Assembly (NCBI GenBank): GCA_014529385.2
Contig: CM043963.1
Span: 3,105,001 to 3,165,000 of the forward strand
DNA length: 60,000 nucleotides
Reading direction: 5' to 3'
DNA from: Adiantum capillus-veneris
Taxonomy: Eukaryota; Streptophyta; Polypodiopsida; Polypodiales; Pteridaceae
The notes beneath the pieces are model-generated. The model ran no database searches, was not told where the DNA came from, and saw only the letters and a list, made by a program, of their open reading frames with translations. Shown one piece after another: positions 23,331 through 35,142 of this stretch; within the stretch, counting starts at the first letter, position 1; each line of letters opens with the position of its first letter. The translations under genes were made by a program, and so were the position numbers.

Positions 23331-23734
23331 TCAAGGTTTCTCTTTTCTTGCTCAAGAAGGGAGGTCCTCAAGCTAGCTACAAATGGTTGGTATTATTAAT
23401 TGCCTGTGAGTAAGTAGAATAGGGATTTTTCAGCCTTGCAGTGCGTCTGTCTTCGTGCAGTTAACGGGGCATCACCGTCGAGAGCTATGGTCTTAATAGT
23501 GGAGTCCTACGGGGCTTGCCTATGGCTTAACCACTATTGAGCTATTAGAAGCTTGACAGGAGCCGGTGCTAGTTTGGTGTCGAAAGACCCTCTCTTCTAT
23601 TCCTTGCAATTAATGGTATTCGAGCCGCGGGTACAGTAGCTTGAGTGCTTTTTCTAAAGGGGTAAAGAGGAGTAGCAACTAGGGCTTGAAGTGCCAAAGT
23701 ACACCTAAAAAGTTTACACCTAAAAGTTGTTAGA

Positions 23735-25993
23735 ATGGCCGACAATAGTAAAGAGAGTGAAATTAATGTTGATAACTTTGATTTTGCTCATGAGCAAGCT
23801 ACTAATGATGCTTCAATGCTTGTTAACTATCTTGTTTCTAGGCTTCAACAAGCCATGGGCAATCCATCTCTCCAAAGTGAAGTGCAACGGCAGCTCCGTG
23901 CTCACGGGATTCTCCAAGCTCATCACCATGACGAGAGAACACCTAGGAAGCCTCCTTGTTAGACTACCAAAAGAGGTCTCTCTCCGATTCGGGAAGAAGA
24001 AGAGAATCCATATGAAGGGCTCAAGAATTTACTTCTTGATGATGCATCTCCTTCCCAAAGGAGAACTCAAGAGCCTCCACCGAAGGAACGAGAAAGAAGT
24101 GAGTCTCCCGCCACCTCGGCGGAGATGGCTCCACGAAGACGGCGGGCTAAACGCTCTCCATCACCACCAAAGCGGAGAAGACCATCACACTCTTCTCCAT
24201 GCCATAATTCAAAGAGGGATGATAAAAAGCAAGAGAAGAAAAAGGCGAGAAAGAGGACACCCTCTTCTCCATCTTCTTCATCCTCTTCCTCTTATGAAAG
24301 CTATGGTGAAGATGACAAAGATCAAGACAAGAAAAAGGCGAGAAAGAGGTCACCCTCTTCTCCACCTTCTTCAAATTCTTCACCTTCTGAAGAAAGTGAT
24401 GGTGCAACCTTTGAACCATCAAAAAGAAGAGGCCATAGGAAATCCTATGCCGCATGGAAGAGGTCGTCCAAGTTGAAGAAATTCAAAGAGGGAGGGAAGA
24501 GTATCTCTTTCCTTACCTATGATGGTACCTTTGGTGCTATGGACAAAGTCTTGGCCTTTATCCAACAATTCGATGCGGCGTTTGGAGATGAGGGCTTCAC
24601 GGAGTCCTCTAAGCTATGCCATGTAGCTATGCACTTTCAAAAGTCCGCCAGACAATGGTGGTCTAGCCTACGAGCCAACGGTGAAGCTCCACGAACATGG
24701 AAAGCTTTAAGAGCTTCCATTATGAAGCAGTTTTTGGCCACCGATGCCAAAGACAAAGTACTCACCGAATGGCGAAGCTTAAAGCTCTCTCCCAATGAAT
24801 CTATCCACAAATATGTAGACAAGTTTTGGGACCTACAACTCAAAGCCACTGTCTTCAAAAAGTTGGATTTTGGAGAGCAAAAGCAACAATTTTGTGCGGA
24901 CTTAACCGAAGAAATGGCGGAGTATGTCAACTCCCAAAGACCACGTACCATATCGTCGGTAATACACCACACTATGGTCACCTCTCGAATCAATTTCCAA
25001 ACGGGGGCAAAAAGAAATAATAAGCCCCCGGAAAACAAGGGTTCCAATGAGCCTAAGGGGAAGGACACTGTCCAAAAGTCTCCTAAGGGCAATTCCAACA
25101 AAGCTAAAGAGAAGGGAGTTTACAAAGGTAAGAATAAACTCTCTCCTGAAGAGATTGAGTGTTATCGTAAGGATAACCGGTGTTTCAAGTGCGGCGAACA
25201 AGGGCATGCGTACCGCGCTTGTCCCCAAAAGAACAACCGCCAAGATCCTCCTAGAGCTTCCTTGGTTGAAATCCAAGAGGAGGAGACTCACCAAACTCAC
25301 CACAAAGGATATCCTCTATGCCATGCTTGGGGAAAGGTAAGAGAACATGATGCTTTTATTCTCTTTGACCCTGGTTCTACTCACAATTTTATATCTATAG
25401 AGTTGGCCACGGCGCTAGGAATACAATCCTATGAGATGGGAGATGTCCTACCCGTAAACAGTGCCTTCAAGGGGCAAGAAGCTTCAGTCACTCCCTTAAT
25501 CGAGAAATTGAGGCTTCATGTCCAAGGCTACGTGGACAAAGAGGACTTCTTTATCTCTCCTCTCAAGCATGAGGATGTAATCCTAGGGGCACCATGGTTT
25601 GACCGCCTGGCTGCCGATTTTAAATTTCCTGAAAGGAGAATCTCCTTTAAGTTCAGGGAAAAAGACATGTATATAGATGCTAAGGAAATGGGTAACACCA
25701 TCCCCATTGTACATACACCAGCTTTCAACAAGTCAATAAAGAGCTCTATTTCCGTGTACATGATTTTTGTTAAAGACTCTCAAAATGAACCTAATGCTTT
25801 AGCAAAAGAAAATAAAAGCAACCAAAAGGAATTAGAGTTATCCAATTTTCTCAAGGGGTTTCAAGATGTTTTTATTGACGACATCCCTTGTGAGCTACCT
25901 CCTAAACGAGGTAATGATGACCATGCAATTGAACTTCTTCCAGGAAGTTCACCGCCTAATAAACCTCCTTATAGAGTTTCTCAAGCTCAATAA
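23735..25993 (+). pseudogene. gag-pro: Family C gag and protease
   Basis: ATG at 23735 (MADNSKESEINVDNFD) opens the polyprotein. A TAG at 23960 interrupts it and the same frame continues to TAA 25991. A basic, Ser-rich region (24125-24480) precedes the gag capsid domain (about 24500-24990, with SARQWWSSLRANGE and FLATDAKDKVLTEWRSL). The zinc knuckle CFKCGEQGHAYRAC (25181-25222) is a perfect CX2CX4HX4C. The protease follows with LFDPGSTHNFIS (Asp at 25367), with Pro in place of Ser/Thr, as in some chromoviruses. VILGAPWF is the second block. Gag packages RNA and the protease matures Gag-Pol. Apart from the stops, the domains look well kept. Confidence 0.92.
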
Positions 25994-27330
25994 GAGGAGA
26001 TTATGCGGCAAGTGCATGTGTTAGTTGAGAAGGGTATGGTTAGGCCAAGCTCATCTCCATTTTGCTCACCTGTGCTATTAGTGCAAAAGAAAGATGGTTA
26101 CGAATACATTGTCATGCCTTTTGGCTTGACCAATGCACTAGCCACATTCAACCGCTTGATGTAGAAGCTGTTTAGGCCTCATCGAACCTTCACTGGAGTG
26201 TTCTTTGATGATATTATCATCTGCTCTAATTCATTGGAGGAACACAAGCAACACCTCCAGGTAATATTTCAAGTTTTAAGAGAGAATAACTTTATGTTAA
26301 TTGGAAGAAAAGTGAATTTTTCTTGCAAGAGATTCAGTATTTAGGTCACATTATCTCTCAAAATGGCATCCAAATGGATCCATCCAAGTTAGAGGTAATA
26401 AAAGGATGGCCTAAACCAAGGAATCTTCATGAACTAAGAAGCTTCATAGGTATGTGTGCATACTATAGACGCTTCATAGAAAAGTTCTCACAAATTGCGG
26501 GACCATTACATGACCTAACAAAGAAAAGCGTTAGGTATACATGGTTTGCTAAGGAGAACAATGCTTTCAAAAAGCTTAAAGAAAAGCTTATCTCTCAACC
26601 TGTGCTTACACTACCGGATCTCTCAAAACCATTTGAGGTCCAATGCGATGCTTGTGGTGATTGCCTTGGAGCTGTTTTGCTCCAAGAAGGGCACGCCATA
26701 GGCTATGAGAGTCGAAGGCTCGACCCTGTTGAGCAAGCTCTAGGCATATACGAAAAGAAACTCCTTGCAGATTTACATGCCTTAGACTCATGGAAGCACT
26801 ATTTATTGGGGACCCCTTTCATTCTGCGAACGGATCACCAAAGTCTTAAGTACTTCATGACGCAGACCAAGCTCTCTGACAAACAAATGAGGTGGGAAAA
26901 TTTCCTTTCGCAATTTCATTTTCATATTGCTCACATTGCTGGCAAGCACAATCAAGTAGCCGATGCACTCTCAAGACGGCCGAGAGTGAATGCGGTTTCC
27001 ATAGCAACTCACAATGATCTATCTTCAATGATAGAGGAGTACGCTATTGATCCCGACTTTAGAGATGTGATTTCAGCCCTGGCATTAGGAAAGAAAGAAG
27101 AACCATTCACTTTACAAGATGGTTATCTTCTCTATGGCAATAGACTATGCATTACTAACTCACTACCTGAGAAAGTAATGTATGAATCTCATGCTCCACC
27201 TTATGCGGGGCATAAAAGCATTCAGTCTACCTTAAAGGGAATAGAAACATATTTGTATTGGCCTACCATGGAAAGTGAACATACAAGAGTATGTTTCCAA
27301 ATGTGTGGTATGCCAAAAGACAAAATTTGA
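25994..27330 (+). pseudogene. RT-RNaseH: Family C reverse transcriptase and RNase H, RT palm partly deleted
   Basis: After the stop at 25991 the frame gives VEKGMVRPSSSPFCSPVLLVQKKDG. It then jumps at about 26099 to YEYIVMPFGLTNALATF. The intervening block, normally around 70 residues with the first catalytic Asp, is missing. FFDDIIIC (Asp pair at 26207-26212) remains. A TAG lies at 26162 and a frame change near 26290. From 26323 the thumb (YLGHIISQNGI) and RNase H (VQCDACGDCLGAVLLQ, LRTDHQSLKYF, HNQVADALSRR) are open to 27330. That is followed by the integrase zinc-finger start. The polymerase cannot work. Confidence 0.93.
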
Positions 27331-28480
27331 TAGAGGGAAGCAACTTGGATTGCTTCAACCCTTGCCAATCCCTAATTCACCATGGGAGAGCATATCCATG
27401 GATTTTATCTTTGGATTGCCTAAGTCTATCCATGGGAATACGGGAATATGGACGATAGTAGACATGTTCAGTAAACAAGCTCATTTTATACCTGTCAAAA
27501 AGACTATCAAAGCCCATCAAATGGCAACCCTCTTCATTTCACAAATTTTCAAGTACCATGGCTTGCCAATGTCCATAGTGTCGGATAGAGATCCTAGAAT
27601 GACCAATAATTTCTGGAAGGGTCTCTTTGAGAATTTAGGTACAAGGCTAAACTTCTCTTCGGCCTATCATCCACAAACTGATGGCCAAAGTGAAATAGCT
27701 AACCTAACCATTCTCGATCTACTAAAAGCCTATGTAACGGAAGTAGATCAAAGATCCCAATGGGAGAAGTACTTACCCTTAGTGAAGTATGCTTACAATA
27801 ACACTGTACATACTTCCACGGGAAAAGCACCTTTCGAGGTAATTGAGGGAAGATAAAAAAGTCCCTTGCTACTTAAGGTACATGGGAAGATCTTCGCTGC
27901 AGATGAGTATAGCCGAGACCTACAAGAATCTTTCCAAAAGATTAAGGATGCTATCTCTATCTCACAACAAAGGCAAAAGGTTGCTGCTGACAAGCACAGA
28001 AGATCCCAAGCCTTTAAAGAAAACGATTGGATCTTGTTAAAGTTTCCCAAGGCTCGATTAAGGCACACAACGGGCAAGAATCCTACGGGTCACCAAAAGT
28101 ACTATGCTAAATTAGCAAAAAGGTATTATGGTCCCTTTCAGATTCTTAGACCAATCAATGAGATGGCCTATCAACTCAAGTTTCCCAATCATTGGATCAT
28201 ACACAATGCTTTTCATGTGAGCCTATTAAAGCCTTACAAAGGAGAGCCACCTCAAGAACCAACTATTGAAGACCCACCGGAGATCGAGGACCAAGAAGAG
28301 GTGCTGCAGCCCGAGTCCATTCTCCGACATGAAGACAAGGTACTAAGAGGCGGTAAGACTATCCGACGATATCTTATTAAGTTTAAGAATTATCCTTTTG
28401 AAGATTCTAGATGGATGCAAGGCATACAATTAAAGGATAACCTAAACCTTGTCAATGCTTACAATGCTTCCCAAGAGTAA
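27275..28480 (+). pseudogene. IN-CHD: Family C integrase with C-terminal chromodomain
   Basis: A frame change near 27275 separates the HHCC histidines from the cysteines (KCVVCQKTKF). The catalytic core is complete: MDFIFGLP, VSDRDPRMTNNFW, and HPQTDGQSE with the triad Glu. One in-frame TAA at 27854 precedes the GPY/F-like segment (YYGPFQILRPINEMAYQLKF). The C-terminal chromodomain follows (about 28300-28440, with PESILRHEDKVLRGG and YLIKFKNYPFEDSRWM). Chromodomains in this clade are thought to guide insertion to marked chromatin. This places the element in the chromovirus branch. Its end at TAA 28478-28480 looks genuine. Confidence 0.93.
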
Positions 28481-28836
28481 GAAAATGTACAAAATGTTAA
28501 AAAATGAATAAAGTTTTTGTCTTATAAGACTCTCCTTTTCTTTATTTGTGCACAAAAATGAAGTAGTATGCATGCTTAGATCAAGTTTGTGGAGACGAGT
28601 CTCCCAAACACCAAGTAGAGCTTGTCACTCTACTACGGAAGACTGATAGGACTAATGTACAGACATGCTTGCGGCAGCCTCAGGCTCTCAAGCGTCAAAT
28701 GGACTAGTCATCCATTGTGGAATGATGTCGTAGGGTAACATAGGGATCCTCTACCCGCTAATAAAAGGACTCATGAACATGCTTTATCTTCTCTACACCA
28801 TAGTCGAGGACGAATATGATTTCAAGAGAGAGGTAA
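28481..28836 (+). other. 3' untranslated internal region and polypurine tract, family C
   Basis: No ORF is visible. CAAGAGAGAGGTAA (28823-28836) ends exactly at the 3' LTR and serves as the polypurine tract. Confidence 0.8.
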
Positions 28837-30403
28837 TGTCATAATAATCAATATCTAATTCTCCTAAATGATTTTCTCATATTAAACTGATCATTTAATG
28901 TGGGGAAGGCAGGGGAGAAAAAGCTAGAATATTGGTTAAGCTAGTAGACCGGCCACAGTAGGGATCCAAAGGGGGGGCCATCTGCAAAAGAGCCATGTAC
29001 AACAATGGGCTAAAAAGACCCTAAGGTTCAGCCCATTAAGACTTCCAAAATGCTAAGGTTCCAAAATTCAAAGGTTGTGTCCAAAGGTCAACCCTAGGGA
29101 AAATTGGATGCTTTGTGTGTGCCCTAAAAGTCTTTGCACATCCCTACATGGGAGGGGGCGAGCCCTAAAGGTAGGGGATGAGAGAGAAAGCCACACACAC
29201 ACACACACAGGCTCCCTTTACACAAAGGGAATGAGGGACACATGTCAGCTCCCTAGGCCAGATGCCCAAAAGGTGTTCCCAATTTCTATTGGATGACCCT
29301 TGAAGTGGACCAATGAGAATTAAGCTAGAGTAAATCTAGTTTAATTAATTTAAAAACATTTAATAAAAGAAACCAATGAGAATTAAGTCTCCTAGAAGAC
29401 TATTGGGCAGTCTCCCAAGGGGTCCAATGAGCATTCAGGAGCCCCATGGCTTGCCTGATTCCTATTGGCCAGGAGGAAAAGGGGTCCAATGAGAGTTTAG
29501 TTTAATTATTTAATTACCTAAAGCTCTCACAAAAGGGGAAAGGGGGACACATGTCAGAAGGCTATCACTTATGCTTCTTAATTGTAATTGGCTTGACTTG
29601 GGGAGGGCCAATGAGGCTTCAGCAAGAGCAATTAGCAAGAGGGCTCGCCCAAGAGAGAGAGGGGGCTGATTTTTGCAAGGCATTATCACACACACACTCA
29701 CACAAGCTCATGTGTGAAGAAAGAGAAGAATATCTCTTCCCAAGCTTTAATGGAGAACTCATCACCTACTCCAAGCTTGTGAGATAAAAGCCTACATCAA
29801 CACTCTCTTGGCATGTGGATGCAAATCCAACCAAGAGCCAAGATTCAATGCATGCTCATCTCCTCTACCAAGCTAATTACTAAGCTAAGCTATGCTACAT
29901 ATGAGTGATTATGTGAGGAGATGTACATCTTTCTCGTAAGATACTCCTTCTTCCTCTCAATCTACTCTCATACCCTGCTAGCTCTCACCATCTTCGAAGG
30001 TGTGTGAGGTCTTGGGTATGAGAACGGGGATAATTCAAGTTGTGTTTGTTAAGTGTTTTGCTTAGTGCATGAAGTTTCCATCTTCATTGCACTGTCTAGT
30101 CTTGAAGGAACACAAAGAATTGTATTGTACAATGTCTCTCTTGATGGGAGAAACCATAATACAAAGCCTTTTGGAGGGGGCACCGGCTCCATGAAAATCC
30201 GGTCCTCAACTGTTGTCAATAGCTTAATTTCTCTCCCTTTTGAAAGTATTGTCGATGTTATCTAACTAGGTGTTATGATTTTTGTTGCTCTCTCCACCCA
30301 AGCACTCTTGTAATTCTCATTAGGAATCTATTCTTATGAAATGCCCACTATGTTCATGCTAATTTCCGCTACACATAAGTTATTTAGGCCATTAAATGTT
30401 ACA
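28837..30403 (+). repeat. 3' LTR, family C
   Basis: This 1567-bp repeat has the same ends as the 5' LTR and is about 98% identical by eye. It lacks the 23-base duplication found near the start of the 5' copy. Confidence 0.97.
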
Positions 30404-31093
30404 ACCATCATTGCCTTTTGTATTGTATACCAAAAAAAACCATGTATCGACAAGTTGCAAAATTATTATAACCTTCATTTTATCATGCAAGCAACACATG
30501 AATTACTAGAATTCACAAGCTGTGTTTGTTTAATATTTCCCAAATGGGAATACTGCTTCATATCTTAATGCCACCCCACATACCCAATGTTCTTCTTTCA
30601 CTTCATAAGAAAAGATCACTTCGTTCGAAAACCCAACTAAAGTTTCCATGACATGACAAAATTTGGTCATGCAATTGTTTCTACCATAATTGTTTAGTAT
30701 GTTTACAGACCAACATCTGATCTTGAACACCACCTTTCATATGAGATCCAAAAAAACTTAAAAAACATTAATTTTATACTCTAAACATTAATTGTTTAGT
30801 ATGTTTACAGACCAACATCTGATCTTGAACACCACCTTTCATATGAGATCCAAAAAAACTTAAAAAACATTAATTTTATACTCTACTACGAATGAAATGT
30901 TATGAAAATCTCAGTAGGCACTAGTGCCTACCCGTGTGCTTGAAGACGTCCCTATATGTCTGCAAAGAAAGTGTTTGCGAGGAAGACCGCATATTTGTTT
31001 TGTTTCTTGCCGACAAGTTAGGTGATCATACTTGATGTTCGTGCCAATGGTGAAGCAGTATATGGACATTAGTCAAACCCTAGTATGTGTGAT

Positions 31094-31132
<39 letters not shown>

Positions 31133-31250
31133 ACGTGCTCTGTAGCATTGATCGAAAGGTGTAGTTTTGAATAGCTCAACAAAAACCTATCTATGGTTCG
31201 TTTCAGCCAGAGCCGAGCAGAGTGGCTGTGTGTGCGCAATTTTTGCAAGG
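30404..31250. other. Gene-free stretch with tandem duplication and GT repeat
   Basis: No coding sequence is supported. It holds an exact tandem duplication (period 102) at 30687-30884 and a GT microsatellite at 31092-31131. Confidence 0.65.
30687..30884. repeat. Tandem duplication, 102-bp unit
   Basis: Units start TAATTGTTTAG at 30687 and 30789. The second is 96 bases long and I see no mismatch to the first. Such identity implies a recent duplication or a copying/assembly artefact. Confidence 0.93.
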
Positions 31251-31716
31251 CATTAGGAAGAGGATGGGGTCTAGGAGGGCCTATTTATTTGCCATGAGAT
31301 TATGGAGGTGATTAACATCTTGACAAGTAGATGCATGCCATGTGTGCAAGAATGGTGGGTGTGTAATAGAGATGTAAGAGTGGTCAAAGGATGCACTTTA
31401 CCCCCCAAAAAAGGGGGTGGACAATTTTATTATTTTTGGCCTTCCACAACCCCTACATATGATCTCCATTTTGAGCGGAGATTATAGATTTGTAATCTAC
31501 ACATCGAGCTCTTTCTGTAGATATGTTACATGATATGGTTTTGCCCACTAGATTTTAAATTTCATTTTGGGGGGAACATTTGAATTCAAATAAGGTAACC
31601 GTTTTGCCTGTTTGAATTCAAAAGCTATCCTTTGATTGTTTTCTTAATAGTAGAGGTTTGACTCCCTTGAACTGCCAAATAAAGAGGCCCTCCTAGACTC
31701 CATTCTCTTCCTAATG
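31251..31716. mobile_element. 466-bp inverted-repeat element (MITE-like)
   Basis: The 44-base arms 31251-31294 and 31673-31716 are inverted copies with about four mismatches (CATTAGGAAGAG at the outer edge). No coding domain lies between them. No target duplication is clear, so the superfamily is unassigned. Terminal inverted repeats around a short non-coding body are the hallmark of MITEs. Confidence 0.6.
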
Positions 31717-31935
31717 GGGTGTGGATGTGTATGCACAATTGTATGTTCATTGTGCAAACGAGCAGGGGGAGCTACTGTCTATATAGAGGGTGAGAAGGCT
31801 TCTATTTGGTGAATTAATAAGCATGCACGTGGTAACGCTCATGTCTCATCCTTTTCTTAGTTTGGGTTCATTAAAGTGCTTTCATATGGCAAGGTAGGAT
31901 CAAATCCAACTATCCCATGAGAATTCCACTAACAT

Positions 31936-32207
31936 TGTTAAGCCTAGGAATTTTGGGATGTTTTTTACCTTAGTGGAAGTTGGAATGTTAACTTTTGTAC
32001 TTTTGGGATTCCAAAGGGTGTTCTTGGGAAAGGGCGTTGCCCATTAGTCTTATCCAAGTATGTACCTATCGATCAGTATCTTCTTGGGAATGTGAAAGCG
32101 GAAGTCATGGCGGATTTAGTCTGTTGTCAGTTTTGTGTGTTCTGTTCCAGTTCCAGTTCCATTTTGATTTCTGTGTTTTGTCTATTTGAATGTTTGTGCC
32201 TTAAACA
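31936..32207 (+). repeat. 5' LTR, family D
   Basis: This 272-bp repeat is nearly identical to 40483-40733. It has about 20 extra bases before the shared GTGCCTTAAACA end, and contains the short repeat GTTCCAGTTCCAGTTCCA. Confidence 0.95.
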
Positions 32208-32222
32208 ATTGGCGATCACGGT
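32208..32222 (+). other. Primer binding site candidate, family D
   Basis: ATTGGCGATCACGGT abuts the 5' LTR. The family E site TTGGCAATCACGGTGGC is very similar, so two families may use the same tRNA. That tRNA was not identified here. Confidence 0.6.
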
Positions 32223-32434
32223 GTAAGTGCGATGTAGCATGGATGGATTCAAGTTTCTCTTGTAGGAGCGAGTGTTGTGGCAATGGAGGGAGGATGTTCA
32301 GAATAGTGTGAGTTGGCATGGGTAGTTGGTTGCACTCTGGAGGAAGCGGAGGAGGATACATTCCCGTATTGGACAAGGTTAGTTGCTAAGCGGTTTCGGC
32401 AGTTGTATGGGCAAGATGGTCAGCGTTCGGAACT

Positions 32435-33621
32435 GTGGGGAATTTTGGATTATACTGGGATGCACCGAGTTTCTATAGGGGAAGATTAGATGATACTGTG
32501 GAGGATTTGGATGGCGCAGAGGATTATCTAAATGATAGATGGGAAGAAGAAGTAGCGAATGAAGAACAGGATATATTTCCGTGGCTGTTGGCGATTGCAG
32601 TTGTGCAACATGCATTAGTGGCGAGAAGGAGATTGACTTTTGATCCGTTGGGAAGTACCAGTGCAGGAATTCTTGTACAACCAAGTGGAACTACAAATAT
32701 GGCAGCGGCTAGGCAGGATATGCGCGTCAAATTTTGGACCTTTTCGGGAAAGTCGAAAGAAGACCCCGATTGCCACATATCTTAATACAAGACAAGATGG
32801 CAGGCCAGAGGATTTGCCAGAGTGTACGATGCCCAGGCTAAGATGCGCTAGTTTGAGGCTACATCGGATGCGAAGGCTATGCAATGATTCAGTAATTTTC
32901 TAGCAGGTCATTTTGCTGATTATGATGGTTTGAAAGCAACATTTTTGAACAGGTTCAGAAAGGAAAAGACTCCACATGATGTGTTGACCAAGCTTAGGGA
33001 AGTGAAACAAAGGAAAACGTTTGTTGAGGATTATGCACAAAAGTTTAACCAATATGTGAGAAGGTTGGCTGCTCAAGAAAGGCCAACCGATGAAATGCTT
33101 GCTGGATATTTTTTGAAGGATTAATGAAGGAATTGAAATATGCTGTTGCTGGAGTTGATGTTGTAGGTGGATTACAAGCATTAGTGGAAACAACTCAAAG
33201 AGCAGAGAAAAGGTTTGGGGTCTCTCATGGGAAAGTAGCCAAGAGGTCATCTAAAGAAAAGAAGAAAAGTAGGTCGAAGAAAAAGAAGAGGTCAGATAAT
33301 TCGGATTCGAACAGCGATTCGGATTCGAAAACTGCAACTGATTCAGATACGGAAACGGATTCTGATAGTGAAGAGGATTCCAGTGAGGATTCGGATTCAG
33401 AAGTAGATGAGGATAAGAAGAAGAAAAGCAAGAAGAAGTCAAAGAAAAAGTCTAAAGAGAAAGAGGATAGAGAGGACAAATTGGTAGCAAAGAAATTGAA
33501 GAAGTTGGGAGTGCAGAAAGTTGTGGAATCCAAAACCCCTCATTGTGAAATTTGTGTTAAGGATGGGCATTGGACAAAGGAATGTTGGTTTAATCCGAAT
33601 TTCAGGGGTGTTGTAACATAA
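32435..33621 (+). pseudogene. gag: Family D gag, broken
   Basis: Gag pieces lie in several frames. VKFWTFSGKSKEDP is near 32730. FLNRFRKEKTPHDVLTKLRE and VEDYAQKFNQYVRRL (32930-33124) form the capsid-type segment. From 33124 a 165-codon frame has an unusual block of alternating Ser/Asp/Glu (about 33290-33410) set between Lys/Ser-rich tracts. It then has a zinc knuckle, CEICVKDGHWTKEC, which fits CX2CX4HX4C. The frame stops at TAA 33619. Gag would package the RNA; the charged tracts may aid RNA binding (inferred). Stops and frame changes make it non-functional. Confidence 0.8.
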
Positions 33622-34355
33622 AGGATTCAACAGAAGATACAGCAACAAGGACCTCAAACTCATGGGGTGTTTCCAGAGACAGGAGGAAGGTAGAGGATGT
33701 TCAATAATCAAGGGTGGCAAAGGCAACAATTGTATTCAGGGTGGAGACCACAGTTTAATCAAGGGGGACCACCATTTAGAGGAATTTCAATTCAGGAGGA
33801 GGACCGAGATTTGGAGGATGACAGAATTCAAGACCCCCATGAGGGGGAAATTGGGATCAGCAGCAGCGGTGGCAGAATTGGCAGCCACCCACAACCACAG
33901 GGATGAAATCAGCCGATTTGGAATTATCAAGGTGGTAATCAGCAACAGCCAAGAGGGCAAGTGCCGCAGTTGCCAGCACCACCAGCACAGTCAGCTGAAG
34001 CAAACAAAGAGCCTGGAAGCAGTTTGATAGTAGTAGAATCGTTTCAGGATTAAGGGGTGAATGAAGTCGCTATGGATTGTCAGCCAGAATGTGATTGTTC
34101 TAAATGTTTGCAAGAGGAAGTAGATGTATTAGTGACAACAAGGTCCAAAGCAAGGTTGAAACCTCCACTGGATTGGGAGGAGCAAAAGGAGATTTGGGAT
34201 GAAGTAGCTGAAGATTTTATGGAAAAGGATCAACAACAGAGCAAGCTTAAATCAAAGGAGAAAGGAGTAAAAAAGGATGAGAAGGAAAGAGAAAGGACGG
34301 ATGACTTGTTTGAAGAGTTAACTAATTCCTCTATACATTTTACCTTGGATCAGTT
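33622..34355 (+). pseudogene. Family D linker between gag and protease
   Basis: Gln/Gly/Pro-rich decayed sequence (33640-34020) is followed by an open segment from 34057. That segment has a Cys cluster (CDCSKC) and a charged, helix-prone stretch (LKSKEKGVKKDEKERERT). No named domain was recognised. It lies in the polyprotein and is probably spacer. Confidence 0.45.
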
Positions 34356-35142
34356 GTGTCATTAGTTCCAATTTTCAGAGATAGACTATATACAGTGATG
34401 AGAAGGACAAAGACTGTTCCGAGTATGAAGGAGGTGCAGCAGATAGTTCAGAGTTGCCAGATTAGCCCGGAGGATGTGGATTTTTCAGTACCAACACTGT
34501 CGTTGGAATTTAATAACCGTAAATTTTCCGATGTTCTATTGGATGGTGGATTAGGGGTCAACATACTTTTGGAATCGGAGTTTCTAAGGATGCAAGATGT
34601 CAGGTTGGAACCAGCTCCATTTCAAGTGCGTATGGCTGATCAGAGCAGAGTTCAACCAGTGGGGATGTTAAGGAGGCAAGGAATTATCATTCATGGATTG
34701 CAGTTTATGGTAAACTTTGTAGTCATCAGGATGAAGGATTCAAAAAATACCTATTTTATGTTGTTGGGGAGGCCATGGTTTCGCACGGCTAAGCTAAAAT
34801 AGGATTGGGGAAAGAATGAAGTGACGGTTAAGAACGGAAGGAGAGAAGTTACATTACCAATGGGACCGAAGAAGGAATTGTCAGAAGAGACGAAGCCAAT
34901 GTTGGCACAAGCAATTAACATGTCTGAAGGATTGGAGGATGATGAAGAAGCATATTTCTTAGCAGCAAATCCAACAATTGTTCCGGTATTTGAGGTAGAT
35001 GTGGAGCGGATCATTGACAAATATGCAGAAAAAGAGAACAGTTTGGGAATTGATCAGTTTGTAGGGGGATACAGATGGTGTGGAACAGAAAAATTTAGAA
35101 GAGAAGAAAATCCAAGAGGAAACTGTGATCGAGGATTCATAA
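34356..35142 (+). pseudogene. pro: Family D protease
   Basis: The frame reads FSDVLLDGGLGVNILLESEF, a retropepsin-like active site with Asp-Gly-Gly. MLLGRPWFRTAKLK follows about 75 residues later as the second block. A TAG at 34800 stops it. Downstream sequence to 35142 is acidic, in another frame, and links to RT. Both this and the family A protease have Asp-Gly-Gly, so the variant may be a lineage trait rather than damage. Confidence 0.75.

Larger units (their letters stand above)
21728..30403 (+). mobile_element. Family C: chromodomain Ty3/gypsy element (chromovirus)
   Basis: The 8.7-kb element has 1590- and 1567-bp LTRs, a tRNA-Met-type primer site, gag with a zinc knuckle, protease, RT, RNase H, integrase and a C-terminal chromodomain. 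Flanks are ACCAA (21723-21727) and ACCAT (30404-30408), a 5-bp target duplication with one mismatch. The LTRs differ by roughly two dozen substitutions by eye. Coding damage is heavy: stops at 23960, 25991, 26162 and 27854, frame changes near 26290 and 27275, and a missing RT segment. Confidence 0.95.

Noticed and set aside
24147-24455. Minus frame opposite family C gag
   Set aside because: Antisense shadow of the Ser/Lys-rich gag segment; no domain.
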